Source: Gnetum montanum (taxonomy: Eukaryota > Streptophyta > Gnetopsida > Gnetales > Gnetaceae). From it: DNA of 64,000 nt. Under the pieces are notes generated by a model. The model made no database searches, was not told where the DNA came from, and saw only the letters and a program-made list of their open reading frames with translations. Location of the stretch: the NCBI GenBank assembly GCA_015680685.1, contig MNCI01001065.1, forward strand, positions 683,728-747,727, in the 5' to 3' direction. Shown piece by piece: positions 13,140 through 26,270 of the stretch. The stretch's first letter is position 1, and every line of letters starts with the position of its first letter. The translations under genes and the position numbers were made by a program.

Positions 13140-14445
13140 AACTGTCCCAGGCAATGGAGGATCCTAAAGCTCTAAAGGACCTTCTTTTGCTTTAGGCACA
13201 TGTGATGGTTAAGGTGGTTGTGGTTGTCCTATGGCAACTGCAACTTTCTGCAGAAGATGGAAGGCATCCAACAATGGCTTCATCTTCTCTTCCTTACTCT
13301 TGGGATCATTCATAGTTCATGTCGCATCGTAAAGGTGGGCTCGTGTGGGAACATCCCAAGGACAAGGCATTATTGGGAGCAGCTCCTTCACATTGATGAA
13401 CCATGCAACAAAAAGTTTTCATTCAACATTGAATGCTTTTACTGCATTCTGCAGCTCCTGGTAGTCACTCATTTTCCTGGCCAAGTTCTCAACTATAGAC
13501 CATTGGTCGATGAAGTGCTACCTGGGAACATCGAGTTCTACATTTACCACCTCAAGCTTTTGCTTGGTATCTAGGTGATGCTTGAGCTTAGCTTCATACA
13601 AGAAGTACGAATTGGTCACCTATTTCTCCAATTTAGACATAGTCGTTTGACAGTTAGCATCATAAAATTTTCATAATAGAGATTGGAAAGCTCCATGTAC
13701 TCCATTATCTCCTCGATCTGTAGCTCCTTCATGTGGATCTCCACCTTGTTGTAGTCATTGAGCCCATCAAAGATAGGCTGCCAAACATCACCTTCTTCCT
13801 TGAACTACTAGAGGGTCTCATTAGCTTTCATCTTCATCATCTGAATATGAAGGGTTTTCATTGATCTCTTTTTGTAGATCAACCTGATCTCTATAGTGAT
13901 TTTTGACTCTCTCAAATTTAATAGCCTCATTTTTCCAAGCGGCTATCTCTATTGTAGATTTTTGGTAAAGGGCCTAAATTTCCTCCATGGAGAGGTTTCA
14001 ATTTTTGTTTGCTAATCTCCTTAGTTTAATGTTTACTCTAGCTAGTTACTCTTGTTGTTAATGGATGAAATATTACATTTGTTTCTTCTACACATCAACA
14101 TTCTGCAGGTGGTGATTTTCTATGGTCAAAGTGACATTCTCCTGGTAAGTTTGATCCAAGGCCTTTTGGATATTATGCATGGTAACATCATCCAAGGACT
14201 GATAAAAGATCATCATCTCCTTCATGTCCTCAACCTTCTTGAGCTCTTCCTAAAGCTATTGAAAAGCGTCATCACAAGTTGGTGCAGGGCTAAGAAACAT
14301 AGGGTCAGCAAGGCAAGCTCTTAATTCAACAACCTCTACAATTAGGCATTGATTTTGAGCCTAGGCTATTTCAAGTTGGCCCTTCCATGATAATGCATTT
14401 ACCCCTTGTTTCCAATAGTTTTGATTGGATTGGAATGATTATATC
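13140..14445 (-). pseudogene. Extra gene of the Athila-like element, distal (C-terminal) part
   Basis: On the minus strand this reads as decayed protein sequence, mostly charged and helical, for example EELKKVEDMKEMM, then YQENVTLTIENHHLQ, then VENLARKMSDYQELQ. It suggests a coiled coil. Several stops interrupt it. It continues the part at 31250-32801 across the inserted Tat element. Neither copy A nor copy B has a counterpart at this place. I do not recognise a family. Confidence 0.5.
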
Positions 14446-15658
14446 TAAAACATCATGAAATTTTGAGACCTCGATGATTCAGTAAGGTCTCGAAGCTTTG
14501 GCAAGGATTTTCAACAAGTGGCACATGTCGACAAGTTTTCTTTTTTTCAGCTAAGGGCCCGCATGCTATGCTACACAGCGTAGCGTAATAGACTCTAGAA
14601 GGACTAAACAAAAACAAGGGATGTGCAACAACAACACTTCAATTTTGCAAGATAGCTGTGTTACGCTATGTTATGCTATGTAGCGTAATGTAATGCAACA
14701 TAGCGTAACGCAAGTAGACAATTGACTTAATCGCAACAACGGAGATAGTAAAATCTAGGTGGTGATAGGAATTATGCCACGATACGCTTCCCAGTGTATC
14801 ATAGTGTAGTCGCGGGACAGTTTGTTCAGTGCAAAGGACAAAGCCAAATGAACCATCTTCTTGAAGGGTGATTACGCTATACTACGCATCAGAGCGTAAT
14901 GTAGTGTAGTGCCACAAACTTCGGCTACAACACATTAGGTCAACGACATCTTGTGGGCTCAAGACACGCGTCATCTAAACTGTGTTTTTCTCCTAACCCT
15001 AATCTTATAAATACCCTGGAAGACAATGCTCAAGGGGTTGGCAAGATTGGCAATTTTTTTTTGGTTGATAGCTGTTGGCAATTGTTGACATTTTTTGGTG
15101 AATATTGGCGAGAGAACAAAAGAGAATCCATAATCGAAAGAACATCGACGATGACTGACAAGAGCTTTCAATCAGAAACTTTGAGTTAGTAGACACTTTG
15201 CTCCAAGTCTGACTCCCTTGTGCCCAGATTCGCTAGAACAAGGTAGATCAACCTTTGCTTGTTTCATCTCTGAATAGCGTTCTTGTTTTTGGCATGTGCT
15301 TCGTCTAAACCGAAGTCTGCCTGCAATCATTGTATTCGACGTATTTGTTTATAAGATAAATCCCAGATCTCAGGATTGCATATTCTCTAAATTTAATTTA
15401 TTGCATCATATTTACATAAAATTTACAATCATTTTGCATTGTTTACATCGTCCTCATTGCCTTTGAGATCACCAATATCATATCTCCCCATCAAAATCAT
15501 CATCTTGTAATCCAATCATTACAAAATTTGCTAATTAAGTAAGTCCCTTTTTAATATACAAGACTGTTCAGGGCACCTTGGATTCATTTTCTCTAGCATG
15601 GCCCTTGCATGGATCCAGGGTTGAAACTGTGTACACGGAGCTTCGCTCGATAGTTTTC
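14446..15658 (+). mobile_element. 5' LTR of the Tat-type element
   Basis: It aligns with 30036-31249. The start (TAAAACATCATGAAATTTTG) corresponds to TGAAACACTGTGAAATTTTG of the 3' LTR by transitions only. A TATA box (CTTATAAATACCC) lies at about 15003-15015. U3 carries a block rich in TAGCGTAA-type words (14560-14715). It includes a perfect 13-bp inverted repeat, GTTACGCTATGTT (14660-14672) with AACATAGCGTAAC (14697-14709). The final CA appears decayed just before the primer site. Confidence 0.8.
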
Positions 15659-15675
15659 TAGCGCTAGAAGGAGGG
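15659..15675 (+). other. Probable tRNA primer-binding site of the Tat element
   Basis: TAGCGCTAGAAGGAGGG lies directly after the 5' LTR. It looks like a TGGCGCTAGAAGGAGGG primer site with one G-to-A change, a form I associate with Tat-group elements primed by a tRNA-Arg. That identification is from memory and was not checked. Confidence 0.5.
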
Positions 15676-15906
15676 TTTGAACCTATGATCTGCATTTCAT
15701 AGGTAGTCCTGTAAGTTGTCTGTACTTATTTTCAATCGACGTAAACGTAATACCTCTGTGGTTGTTTATGAGATTGTGTGGTGCAGATCGGTCGCTTCGA
15801 CGGTTCCTCTGGAATCCTACATTGTAGAAAGCCCATTTTTTCCTTAGCTTGCCTTTACCCTTGCAATCTTTATCCTTGTTGTCATTACTCTCGAGCTACG
15901 TAGAGA
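15676..15906 (+). other. Leader between primer site and gag
   Basis: Non-coding leader of the Tat element. It contains GTAAGT-like sites but no gene that I can support. Confidence 0.4.
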
Positions 15907-18537
15907 ATGGTTGCATCAACCACTACTATTGACACTGCTAACCTCGAGAACCCTTGAACACTGTAAGTTATGCCTCCTATGGTCGAGCCGCCAACTAGTC
16001 CGGTGCGACCACACCAGTCCCTCAGGATTCAAAACAAAGAGCCTGAGGGACACATTCAGCATAGGGAACATTACAATTTCCCCTATGCTAAACTTATAGC
16101 AGATTTACCCATGTATCCATAAGAACTCGAAGTGATACGCGAGTATGAGTTCATCTACTATAACAGGAAGGAATTTGTTCCTTCGCCTAACACTTCCATA
16201 CCTTTGACAGACCAGCAACAGTGGATGTTGGACCAACTGTTAATGGCTAGTGTGTCAACGGAACAACAAGATGAGATGTTCCATGATGAAGCATCCCACG
16301 ATTGGCAAGAGGATTTAGACTCCCACTCCGAGGGAGGTAGTCACACTAGCTTTGTCATGGCTCCTCCCTCCATAGCATCCCGCATAAATCCACTATTTAT
16401 GGTCACTACACTATTATCATTGACTACCACCGACCGTGTGGTGCATAACGCCCAATGACATTTCTTCTCTCCGGTTACCTTCTCGAGTGGTATTCTTTTA
16501 CAGACCATCCCTCCGTAGTCACAATTGTCCAATCCATCTCACCATATACCTACGCCTACATCACTATATGTGAACACAGTGCCTACTTCGCAATTACACA
16601 CAACACCTACATTCATCCCAACTCACACGATAGGACCCGCCACTATAGCATGGTGGGCTCTAAACACATAATCCCTTGTAGCACAACCTACGTTGATGTC
16701 TCATCTCACTCATCATTAGCACCAAGTCCCGTAGGCGCTAAACCCAACTGTAGGATCATTTTCTATGCCCTTGGCCATGCAAAAAATGTATCCCATGGCA
16801 CAGTCGACGGTGGTCGCCCCACCTGCACCACCTACTGGGTGGTGGATGTCACAAGTGGCACTGCCTGTAGGGGTAGTCCTCATAACATTGCACATAGGCC
16901 AAGCTACCACCCCTATCCTACCACCCAACGTGGCTCATCCTGCAATTTCACAAGCAACCACTTCGTCTACAAGTCTGGATCAAGCCTTCCAGCTTATTCA
17001 GACCCTTACTAAGGAAGTTAAATGCCTCAAGGCTGCCGGCTTCGACACAATACAGGTCATGGATTTTTACCATGATGATCCTATTAGCCCAACAATGCCT
17101 ATTTTGTCATTACCTCCTAGGATGCCACTCCCCCATTTTACAAAATACAATGGGGAAGGTGATCCCAACACCCATCTAGTCACCTTCAAGTCAGAGTCGT
17201 TATTATTGCAACAATGGCCACATACCATCATCCGTGTCTTTGCTATGTCCCTAATGGGTAAGGCTTTAGACTAGTATCGTGCACTCCCACGCTCTTCCAT
17301 CTCAACCTTGGAAGAGCTGTTAACTCAGTTCGTGACTCATTTCAAATACAACCTAAAACTAGAAGTCACGTTGGATCAACTCATGGGAGTCATGCAAGAT
17401 TTGCTCGAGCCAGTCCAAAAGTTTATACAGCGGTGGAGCGCCACCTTGAACAAAATTTGTGAACCCATCGTAGAGGCTCATCTATTCGCAATCTTCAAGG
17501 GGGCAGTCAATGACTTCATTCAGTCCAAACTGTATTACCTCGCTCCCTACTCCCTCAACCAAGCCCTCGCTTAGACTAAGAGCATTCAAGACGCGATAGA
17601 GGCTAGCAAAGACCCAGCGTATGTGGTCTATAAAAATGCCCATAACAAGGGTAAAGACAAAGGAAAATCTACAACAACGACTGTAGCAATGGTAGCCAAA
17701 GGGGCCAAGAAGAAAAATAATAACAAGAAAGTATCTACGGTGCCTGCTAAGCCCACAACTAGCTCAAACAACACTAACTAGGAAAATCCACCCACTCCTA
17801 AGGCATTTCCACAGCTGAAGCCTAATTTTGAATGTAAAGATCACTCAAAATATATAGCTCTACCTATAAAACCTTTAGAAATTCTGAGGCAATTACTGGA
17901 AACTAGTCATATTCAACATAAGAAGGTGTCTGAGGAAGGTTTGAAATGCCATAGATAGCATTGTGAGTTGCTCAAGAACCCCTCTTTGGCCCTGCCAAAT
18001 GAACCGCCAGTTCCCAAAAACTTTAGGCTAGATCAGTTCTGTGACTACCACCAATTATGTGGTCATGACATGGATTACTTCTGGGTGTTGAAAGATGACA
18101 TTCAACGCATGATCAATCAAGGTAAACTGATCTTAGACAACAGTAGTCTAGTCTGTCCAGAAAATCAATCCCTGCATGTGTACCAAGACCCGTTAAACAT
18201 AAATAACGCAGGGTACACTATCAACGTAGTGGGTACGGAGGGAAATGACCAAGCACAGCCAAAGCAACCCTTTTTGCTACATGTACCTCCTTACCCATCT
18301 CAAATGACAAGCTCATCAACATCAACGGGCGTGGCTCAACGACAACCCTTCATTCTCCGGGTCCCATCTCCTACCTTCGTCCCACAGCCCACCATCGGTA
18401 AAGCCGTGGCCCAGCCCACGCCCACACTTAGGGCACCCTTTGTCATCAGTGTACCAAAGCTGTCAATTTCTCCTGCTATGCAGGGGCGAGTCTCTAAGTC
18501 AACACCTCAATCACAACCTAATAGGAAAGGAGAATGA
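15907..18537 (+). pseudogene. Tat-type gag remnant
   Basis: The likely start is ATG at 15907 (MVASTTTIDTANLENP, then a stop). The frame is broken by several stops (for example before 16455, at 17272 and near 17575) and a frameshift near 16760. The capsid core reads LPHFTKYNGEGDPNTHL near 17130, then LEELLTQFVTHFKYN and the block ending PYSLNQALA. A Lys/Asn-rich stretch follows. The zinc-binding segment reads FCDYHQLCGHDMDYFWVLKD near 18034-18090, where Tat-type gag proteins have C..H....H....C followed by LK..I; the last C is W here. The tail is Pro/Ser/Gln-rich. Confidence 0.8.
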
Positions 18538-19625
18538 CGTATGATAGCTAATACAGCCAAGGACCGAATTACGGTGGGGTTTCCCAAGCCTATGCCCCTT
18601 GCCTTAGTGCCCTTGGCCCCACCTTCTAAAGAATATGATGCTATGCAAACGCAACCATCTCCTCTCGACCCAAGAAAATGCAACCCTTAACAAGAAACCA
18701 TTCCTCCCCAAGAGAAGGGTGATAAACAACTAGATCGTGGACGTGCTCTCCTCGACGCTTTTACACATGTTAAGCAGGCTTTGAAACAAAAAAGTACAAT
18801 GTTGAGCCTCTATGACTTGCTGATGACGACACAAAAGCATCATGAGGTCATGGTTCACATGTTAATGTCCATATTTGTGGATGAGAGCCTGTTAGCGGAT
18901 GAGGAAGCAATCCACTCCATCATGCTTCCCCTTGCCACTGAAAACCCTGGCATTCCCTACTGACTTTTCACGATGAGTCCATTAAGGACAACCCAGAGAA
19001 GGGTCAAGTAACAATAGGACCTATGTTCATCACTATCTAAGTTGGCCAATACTGAATCCAAAGATTACACGTAGATGACAGGGCAGCTGCCAATGTCATT
19101 CCCTACCCCATAGTGGATAAACTGGGTTTGATCGACCAGATCAGTCCCACGACAACGTCATGTTTAAAGTCATTCAATGGGGCACAAGTGCAAGTCAAAG
19201 GAATAGTACACATCAGCTTCGTAGCAAGGGACCAATTCCCCATAGATGTAGTATTTATCATTGTCGAGGAGATGTCTGGTTTTAACTTAATTTTGGGGAG
19301 GTCCTGGTTGGCTCAATTAAGGGCAATCTCATCACCCATCCATCAGGAGATCCATTTGCCCTATGCAGGAGGGGAAGTGATCATCCATGATGATAAGATG
19401 ATCCCTCAAGCTATTAATAATGTAGAAATGGAACAGGGTTCAGAAGTTGAAATCCCCAAAGACCAGTCTCCTGTCCCAATACTTGAACAGGCCAAAACAG
19501 TGGCTGATGACAGCTTGATTTGGGCTGAACTACCTTTTCAGGGGGAAGATGGTGACATAGAGGAATGGAGTAATAAACCTCCTTGTCCATACGCTTCACC
19601 AAAACTCAAAACAATTAAGAAGTAG
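18538..19625 (+). pseudogene. Tat-type aspartic protease remnant and linker
   Basis: The active-site region reads VDDRAAANVIPYPIVDKL from about 19071. Related proteases have G where R stands, so catalysis is doubtful. A typical body follows (VVFIIVEEMSGFNLILGRSW near 19250-19310), ending in an acidic tail and a stop at 19623-19625. The upstream stretch (18538-19070) is a decayed linker with stops. The protease is not followed directly by reverse transcriptase; about 5.5 kb separate them. Confidence 0.75.
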
Positions 19626-19739
19626 CTACGGAGCTAGCAAATAAACATGTTTCCGTGACATGTCACATTAGTCCACGTTCTTTACTGTCACGCAATTTAT
19701 GCTCTCTCTTTTTGCATTGTCCTTATTATGCTTTTTCAT

Positions 19740-19915
19740 ATGCACTACAGCCTGAAATGGCCTTAAACTAGCCCATCCCAAAATGGCCTTAAACTATTTG
19801 CGGCCCACTACAGCCTAAAACTGGCAATTTTCTTTATCCTTTTACGCTTACGATGGCCCGGCCCGAAATGGCCTTAAACTATTAACGGCCTGCAGTGGCC
19901 TAAAATGTGTAATCC
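19740..19915 (+). repeat. Short degenerate repeats with the core CCTTAAACTA / CCTAAAACTGG
   Basis: About five spaced units share ATGGCCTTAAACTA or CAGCCTAAAACTGGC. Similar words (GACGTAAAACTAGCA) form a longer array at 28510-28830, so the two arrays flank the antisense gene plus pol. Tat/Ogre elements are known for tandem repeats near their 3' end; the first array is in an unusual place. Confidence 0.55.
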
Positions 19916-20349
19916 TTCTAACAGTATGTTTCACTTCATGAAAACTAAAGTGATTATATCACATAGATCGAAGAACATTGTCCTTTACTTATTTTCATTG
20001 CAACAAAATGTTGGCCAATATAGCCATGTCACACGTTGCCTTTGTTACCACTTCCACTTGTGTCATTCAACTCCACCTCTACCTCATGAAGATCATCCTC
20101 ATAAGGATCTTCTTCGCATGGTATCTCTTTGTGGGGGCGATTCTCTCTGTGAGACTCTTCCTCATGGGAATTCTTGGCACAAGGTTGATCATATTCATTA
20201 CGCTCCTCCTCATGGAGACCCTCTTCGTGAGGACCATCATCTCCATTAAGCTCCTCCTCATGAGGATCCTCTTCGTGTCGATCCTACAATTTGACATGAA
20301 ATGCATGTTAGCATCACTACCAAAACTACATATAAAAAGAATGCAATAG

Positions 20350-23300
20350 TCCTACAACTTACTTGTGATGGTCCTGCATTAGCTGCGAAAGGAATTTGTT
20401 CCAGACCAACCCACAGGCATTGCAAAAATCTCATCCTCGATAAGCTCGGACCAAATGCCATCTCCTAGATCAGTTCTAGCCCTAACCTTCCCCTTTTCCA
20501 CAGGAGTCCATCGAGGTGGTTTAGGGAAGAAGGAAGGGATAATGGTTTCCCCACCAGGGAGGTTTATTTCTCTCTATGGGGAGACGCTTACTGTCACTTG
20601 CTCCTAAAACTTTTTGTACACTCCAGAAGCACCGATGACATCGAGGAATAGCCGGAGGGACCATGCTTCAATAGCAAAATCCTTGTAATGTTGGCGATAG
20701 ATGGCACTTTCTTACTTATACACATGCTTGTGGTCCTTTTGTGCCTACCCCCATGCCTGGACCCTTGCGCTGAAATCCTTCCAGTCTTGGTTCTTCTAGG
20801 CTAGGAGATCCATTTGCATCTGTTGCTCAATGAGCTCGCAGTTGTCTTGGACGTTGTTTCTGACTACCATCCAATAATGGGTGTAGTCAATCACAGCTAT
20901 CTACCAATTATCATCATTGGCCTCCCAAGCTTGCAGAAATTTGTTTCGAGACTCTAGATCCTCAACTGTACTAGTTAGGGACGTCTTCTCCTTTTCTGCT
21001 TTCTGCAACCTCTTCCAAAGATCTTCGTTGACATCCTGACACTCCCATAAAGAGTAGGCCAAGTGTAACGCACATTTATGCATTTCATCGTAAAGGCTAC
21101 GTGGCACTTCGGTCACCTCCAGTGAGGGTTTAGGGGTAGCATCTAAGTTAACTGGCTCTTTGGGATCCCATCTGAGGCGAGATCCTGTAACATAAAAATA
21201 ACAATTAGGTGCAACGAAATAATGTAATGTCACAATGCCAACAATCCCTGTGTAATAATAGTGATGCACCAATCTTAGGATCGATTTGCTCTAGGTGACT
21301 GATCATATCATTCACGATGCCCTCCATAAAAGAGAATTTATCAAGAGTTTCACCCCAACGCTGAGTTGGTGCCACTGACAAAGGCATATCACTTTTGTCA
21401 GAAATGCCTACTACGTGAACAAAATGAGTTAGACATAGTACAGTAGACATAAAGGGCAATTGAGACGATTACAATAACACAAAAGTCAATTCAACAAAAT
21501 CCTCAGGGGTAGTAACATGAGGTTTACCCTCTGAGGAAAGGTCAAACTCACTAGTGACAAACCGCTTCTCTTTTCCCGACTCATCCGAAAGGACCTCGGC
21601 ATCCTCTACTTTCGTCTCTTCTTCGGGCACAGGAACCTGTGTGCCGCCTACATTACTAACAGGGGTCTCCTTTTCCAAAATTGGGGTCCCTTCTCCACAC
21701 CATATAACTATTGCTCCTATTTCAGGGATCAACTCCTCTACATATTTCCCTTTGTCTGCCAAACAACACAGTTAGCCAAAAAATTTACAAACACTACATG
21801 ATGCCACGACATCTATACGAAGCATAATACATATATAAAATAATTATGCATCCTTCTACTTACCAATCGAAGGGTCATTCCTATGAAACCTGATTTTCAG
21901 TTTCCTTCCCTCTTCATTAGTTGGGCCAAAAGACTCCATAGCCAGACGATGCTTTTTCCATTGGACTGATGAACTCACTATTTCTTCTACCAGGCATTTC
22001 CCCCTTGATGCACTACCAGTGTAAGAAGGGAGTGCCCCACCCACATTGTCTTGGCCCCGTGTAGGAGGCACTGCTAGATCCTTAGTCGTAAGTGAAAGTG
22101 AATCCCTGATACCTTTAGGGGGATCTTGCAACCGAATGGTGCGGAAAACCTGGAAAATCTATGGTTTGGAAATCTGGTTACGATCTTGTTGCACCCAGAC
22201 TCCATCCCTACGAACCACTAGGATTTCAGCAAAACGCCGAAAGCAAGCTATAAAAAAGGTGAAATGCATGTTGAAAGAAGACTCAAGCTTCTTGTGAAGC
22301 TTGACCATTTCAGCCCGCAGGCCTTCAGCGAGGTAACTAGCCCAACTATATCGTGTTCCCTCCTCCATAACCTCCCGCATGATCTGAGCCTGCTCTATGG
22401 TAAGGATTCTTCCCTGGGAGAGCAGCTTGGGAAAGGTGCATGCTCGAAAGAGGGGATAAATGGTATTAGCCACCTCCAGTTGGATTTTATCAGCAAGGAT
22501 TCCTTTCAGTTCCTTTTTAACCCCTATCCACTCCTCTATCTCCTTTTGGTGCTTAGAACTCCTCTTTGAATTTTCTTCTACTAGAAGGCCATCAGAGGGA
22601 ACACCAAAAAAGTTGACGAACAATTGAGCGTCAATATCAAAACTCACATGCACGTTATGCATACGCAGGTAAAGACGCTTAGGTTCTTCGCTGAAGGAGT
22701 CAACTAGGATTAACATTTCGACCGCGGTGACGTCGGGGGTTACAGCAAAAAATAGCTCCATCAATCCAGCTTCCTGGAGGTTATTGGTTAGGGTAGTTGG
22801 GGCCGCTCCATGGCAGAGCCGACGTTGCACATCTTTTATGTCACCATAACGAAAGAAGAGACTGCTTGTTTTAGGCCCAAAGGCTATCACTATGACCTTT
22901 CGTGATTCCCTAACTGTGAACATAAAGTAATGGTTTAGACAATACAACAAAATAATACAAATTTATACATTATTTCCATTCCGTAAGATTGCACAATGGA
23001 CCACCATAGCATAATTTACTATATCCAAAGGGTGAAGGGAATGGTGGGATTTTCTCTTGCACATCCACAAGGATGATAGGACGATCCAAAGTCCACTCCT
23101 TATCCAGCCATCCAGAGTTTTTACACTTGGCGAAGAATTTAACATAGTAGACAGGGTAGTGTGGAATTTCAAATTCTAGTTGTCCTAGGACACCAACACA
23201 TACATTGCTAATAGAAGTAAACTCCTTTATGGCTGCTTCTGCTGTAGATAACATACTTGTATCACCTTGGAGACTATGCTCATTGATAAAAAAACTACAT

Positions 23301-24450
23301 AATAGAATGTGGACAATTTTCTATACTTGACACAAATTCAAACAACAATTAGCACATCATAATGCCTTAAGAACACTTACCTGCCTACATAATACACAAT
23401 TCCAGGTGGATTTTTTAAGTAGGTCATAAGATGACGAGCCACGAACAGAGTGTTGTAGGCGTGATAACAATCAAACCTTGGCATCTCCTAGATCCAAGAT
23501 AAATGCCTCAAACCCTTGGCACTGTGTTCACAGTCCTACACCTACATGATTTCGATTGAGCCGTCAACTAGAAACGTTAAGATGCTTTGCGTTGATCCAA
23601 CCAGTAGTGTCTCCAGAATGGCGGCGACTATCTCAGCCAGTAGATGCAACCAGATAATTACGCTGAAATTATGCAATAAAACTCCCATGCACCTGTTCAG
23701 AAGCAAACCACCTCCTCCCCTACACGAGCATGAGGAGGAGGAACGTTGGCCATGATGACATGTAAACAGCACAGAACATCAACAATGTCCAAGATGATCA
23801 GGACAAGCTTCAGCGTAATCCTTTACAATAAAACACACCACCATTACTAAAAGTAATTTAGACATACTAATGATGTAAGACCAAAAAAAAAGGTTCATAA
23901 AAATCCATTATGTAACACTAGAATTTTCATTACGTTGACACCCAGAAAATTGCAGGTTACGCTAGAAATGCATTACCAAAACCGCCCAAACCCTTACAAC
24001 AGTGCAAGGTCTGTCCCTAACAATGACGATAAAAGTAACACCACATATTGTCCCAGCGTAACATACAACCATTACGGGCAAGACAACGGAATCCTATTTA
24101 CACTGCATAATAGTATAATACCTAGACCCCTTCGATTATGCATTGCATTTGCACAGTATTATCCAAGATCACCCAAACCCTTGCGACGGTGCAATATTAC
24201 AAACTGCAATAGCTTAGCCCGTGCAACTAGGTATCAACACCTAACATAATATACATCTTCGAAATAAATACAATTACGATGCCATAACAACGAAAATAAC
24301 AATCATGCAGGAAAGGTAAAAAGTGACCTATTGGGCTAGTGGAGTAGCCTCCCAAGTTTCGACCCTGGCCTTTGAAATTCGCTTCAAACTCTCTTGCACT
24401 TCATCAATCTTCGCCAATTTGGCATGTTTGCCTTTGGTCTTCGGTGTCAT
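20350..24450 (-). pseudogene. Antisense extra gene inside the Tat element, apparently spliced
   Basis: It starts at MTPKTKGKHAKLAK (ATG at 24450-24448), with a TATA-like TTATAAA on the minus strand near 24560-24567. Inferred exons with canonical borders are 24450-24328, one ending at 23381 (CAG/GTAAGT), 23273 to about 22964, 22913-21864 (donor GTAAGT), 21755 to about 21480, 21407 to about 21255, and 21184 onward. The frame is kept across 23381/23273 and 21864/21755. The main exon has KVIVIAFGPKTSSLFFRYGD and VSFDIDAQLFVNFFGVPSDG. A later exon is a coiled coil (WKRLQKAEKEKTSL). In-frame stops (at 22973-22971, 22158 and 20898) show decay. I do not recognise the family; extra antisense ORFs are known in Tat elements. 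Confidence 0.6.
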
Positions 24451-25189
24451 GGTTACGCCTGAACAACCTTTGCAAAATCGTTTACTTACGCCTTCCTTCT
24501 GCTATAGCCTAATTCAAATTTGCGATGTTTACAACCTGCTTTGAGGAAGAACCATTGACTTATAAATGTAATTGTTGAAACTAATTGTTTTCATGTCTGA
24601 TTAACGTGGAACTTTCCTAAAATGCAGGCATGTCAGTTCCACATGCAGTGTAAAGATCACACTATTAATCTCGTAGATATCACATTGATGGAGGTCCGAA
24701 AAGACCCTAAACTAACGCGTAGCTTATCGTCTCATAATTTGGTCACATTAACTATAGTCTACACAAAATTCTAAATTAGCTGCTTTGACACGCTAGACAT
24801 GCCACATTACACCTTTCATCATAGTTCACAAAAGTCTTACGCTAACATCTAGGAAACCAGGCTTGCTACTTTCTTACAAACTGTGCATATTGTAACGGTT
24901 CGCTAAGACATTAAAATGGCAACCTTTTAACACGCATCTCTAGAAAACCTTCTATCATTTCAAAAAATTGGCAAAAACAATATAACAACTTCCATTCTTG
25001 GCGTTTTTGCAGTTCAATTTGCAAATGGACACAACTTTACTCACACCCCTAGCCCTAACAGGTCCATACAGGGAAACTATTAGACAACTCAACCTTGCAC
25101 TGATAGAAACTAATGCTTCCCTTTGTGACACAACCATAGCAACATCAAAAATATCACCAGACTAGCCAGAACATTTGGCCTGAACCCTA
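24451..25189. other. Upstream region of the antisense gene, no other gene seen
   Basis: It holds the TATA-like site of the antisense gene (about 24560) and otherwise AT-rich sequence up to the first recognisable pol residues. The short frame at 24955-25137 has no features. Confidence 0.4.
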
Positions 25190-26270
25190 GACTTGGAAGC
25201 TAGTGATGTGACCGAGGATCCCCTTACTGAGGTCCCTATAATTACGCACAAAGGGGAAAACAAAACTCTGAAGCTTAGTTCTCTCCTTGACCAATAAACG
25301 CAGAGCGACATACTTCAAGTGCTCCAAAATAACATTGCAGTATTCACCTAGTTATACGAAGACATGCCGACTTTAGACCCGAGACTAATACAGCACAACA
25401 TAGTTTTAGACCCACATATCAAAGCAGTTAAATAGAAAGCATTAAATATTAAGCCTAAAATCGTGCTGGTAGTGTGTGATGAAATCACTAAGCTATATCA
25501 GGCTGGTTTCATTCAAGTGGTCGATTATTCAGACTGGGTGTCAAATATCGTAGTTGTCTCTAAGAAAATAGGAGGAATACACATCTGTATAAACATCCAT
25601 GATATGAACAAAGCAACGATTAAAGACAACTTCCCATTACCAAGTATCAACCAACTTATCGATACAACAGCTGGCCACGCGTTACTATCCTTATGGATGG
25701 GTTTTCGGACTATAATCAAATTTCCATCAACCCAGAACATCAACTAATTACAAATTTCATGACCCCCTGGGGAACTTTTTGTTACACCATGATGCCTTTC
25801 AGGTTAAAACACGCTGGAGCAACTTATCAACGTGCCATGACATACATCTTTAGTGATTACCTCTAAGAGAGATTGAACGACTACGTAGACGACATAGCTA
25901 TCAAATCTAAGAAGTCGAAAGATCACCCAAAAGACCTAGAGTTAATCCTTAAACAATGTCTCAGGCACGACCTATGGCTCAACCCAAGAAAATGTGTATT
26001 CGGAGTCAAAACCAAATGCATGTTGAGGTTTGTTGTGTCGGGGGCTGGCATACAAGTCGACCCCGACAAGGTTAAAGCCATCGTTAACCTAGCACCACCT
26101 ACAAACCTCAAAGAACTATGTGGGTTGCAGGGTAGGTTGCAATTTATCATGCAGTTCATCTCAAAGTTAATAGACAAATTACGTCCTATGCAGCATCTAC
26201 TTAAGAAAGGAGTTAACTTCGAATGGACTGAAGATTGCTAGCGTGCGTTTGACGACCTGAAGAAAGAGCT
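25190..26270 (+). pseudogene. Tat-type reverse transcriptase remnant
   Basis: Recognisable pieces are LYQAGFIQVVDYSDWVSNIV, VSKKIGGIHICINIHDMNKA, DNFPLPSINQLIDTTAGHAL, and the catalytic box NDYVDDIAIKSKK at about 25873-25911, where both aspartates survive. The thumb follows (KAIVNLAPPTNLKELCGLQG). Stops and at least two frameshifts (near 25700 and 25745-25865) break the frame. It lies downstream of the antisense extra gene rather than next to protease. Confidence 0.85.

Noticed and set aside
19978-20349. Plus-strand frame of 123 codons and its overlapping minus-strand partner
   Set aside because: It is built from a short repeated word (CTCCTCATGAGGA-like) and reads as low complexity on both strands.
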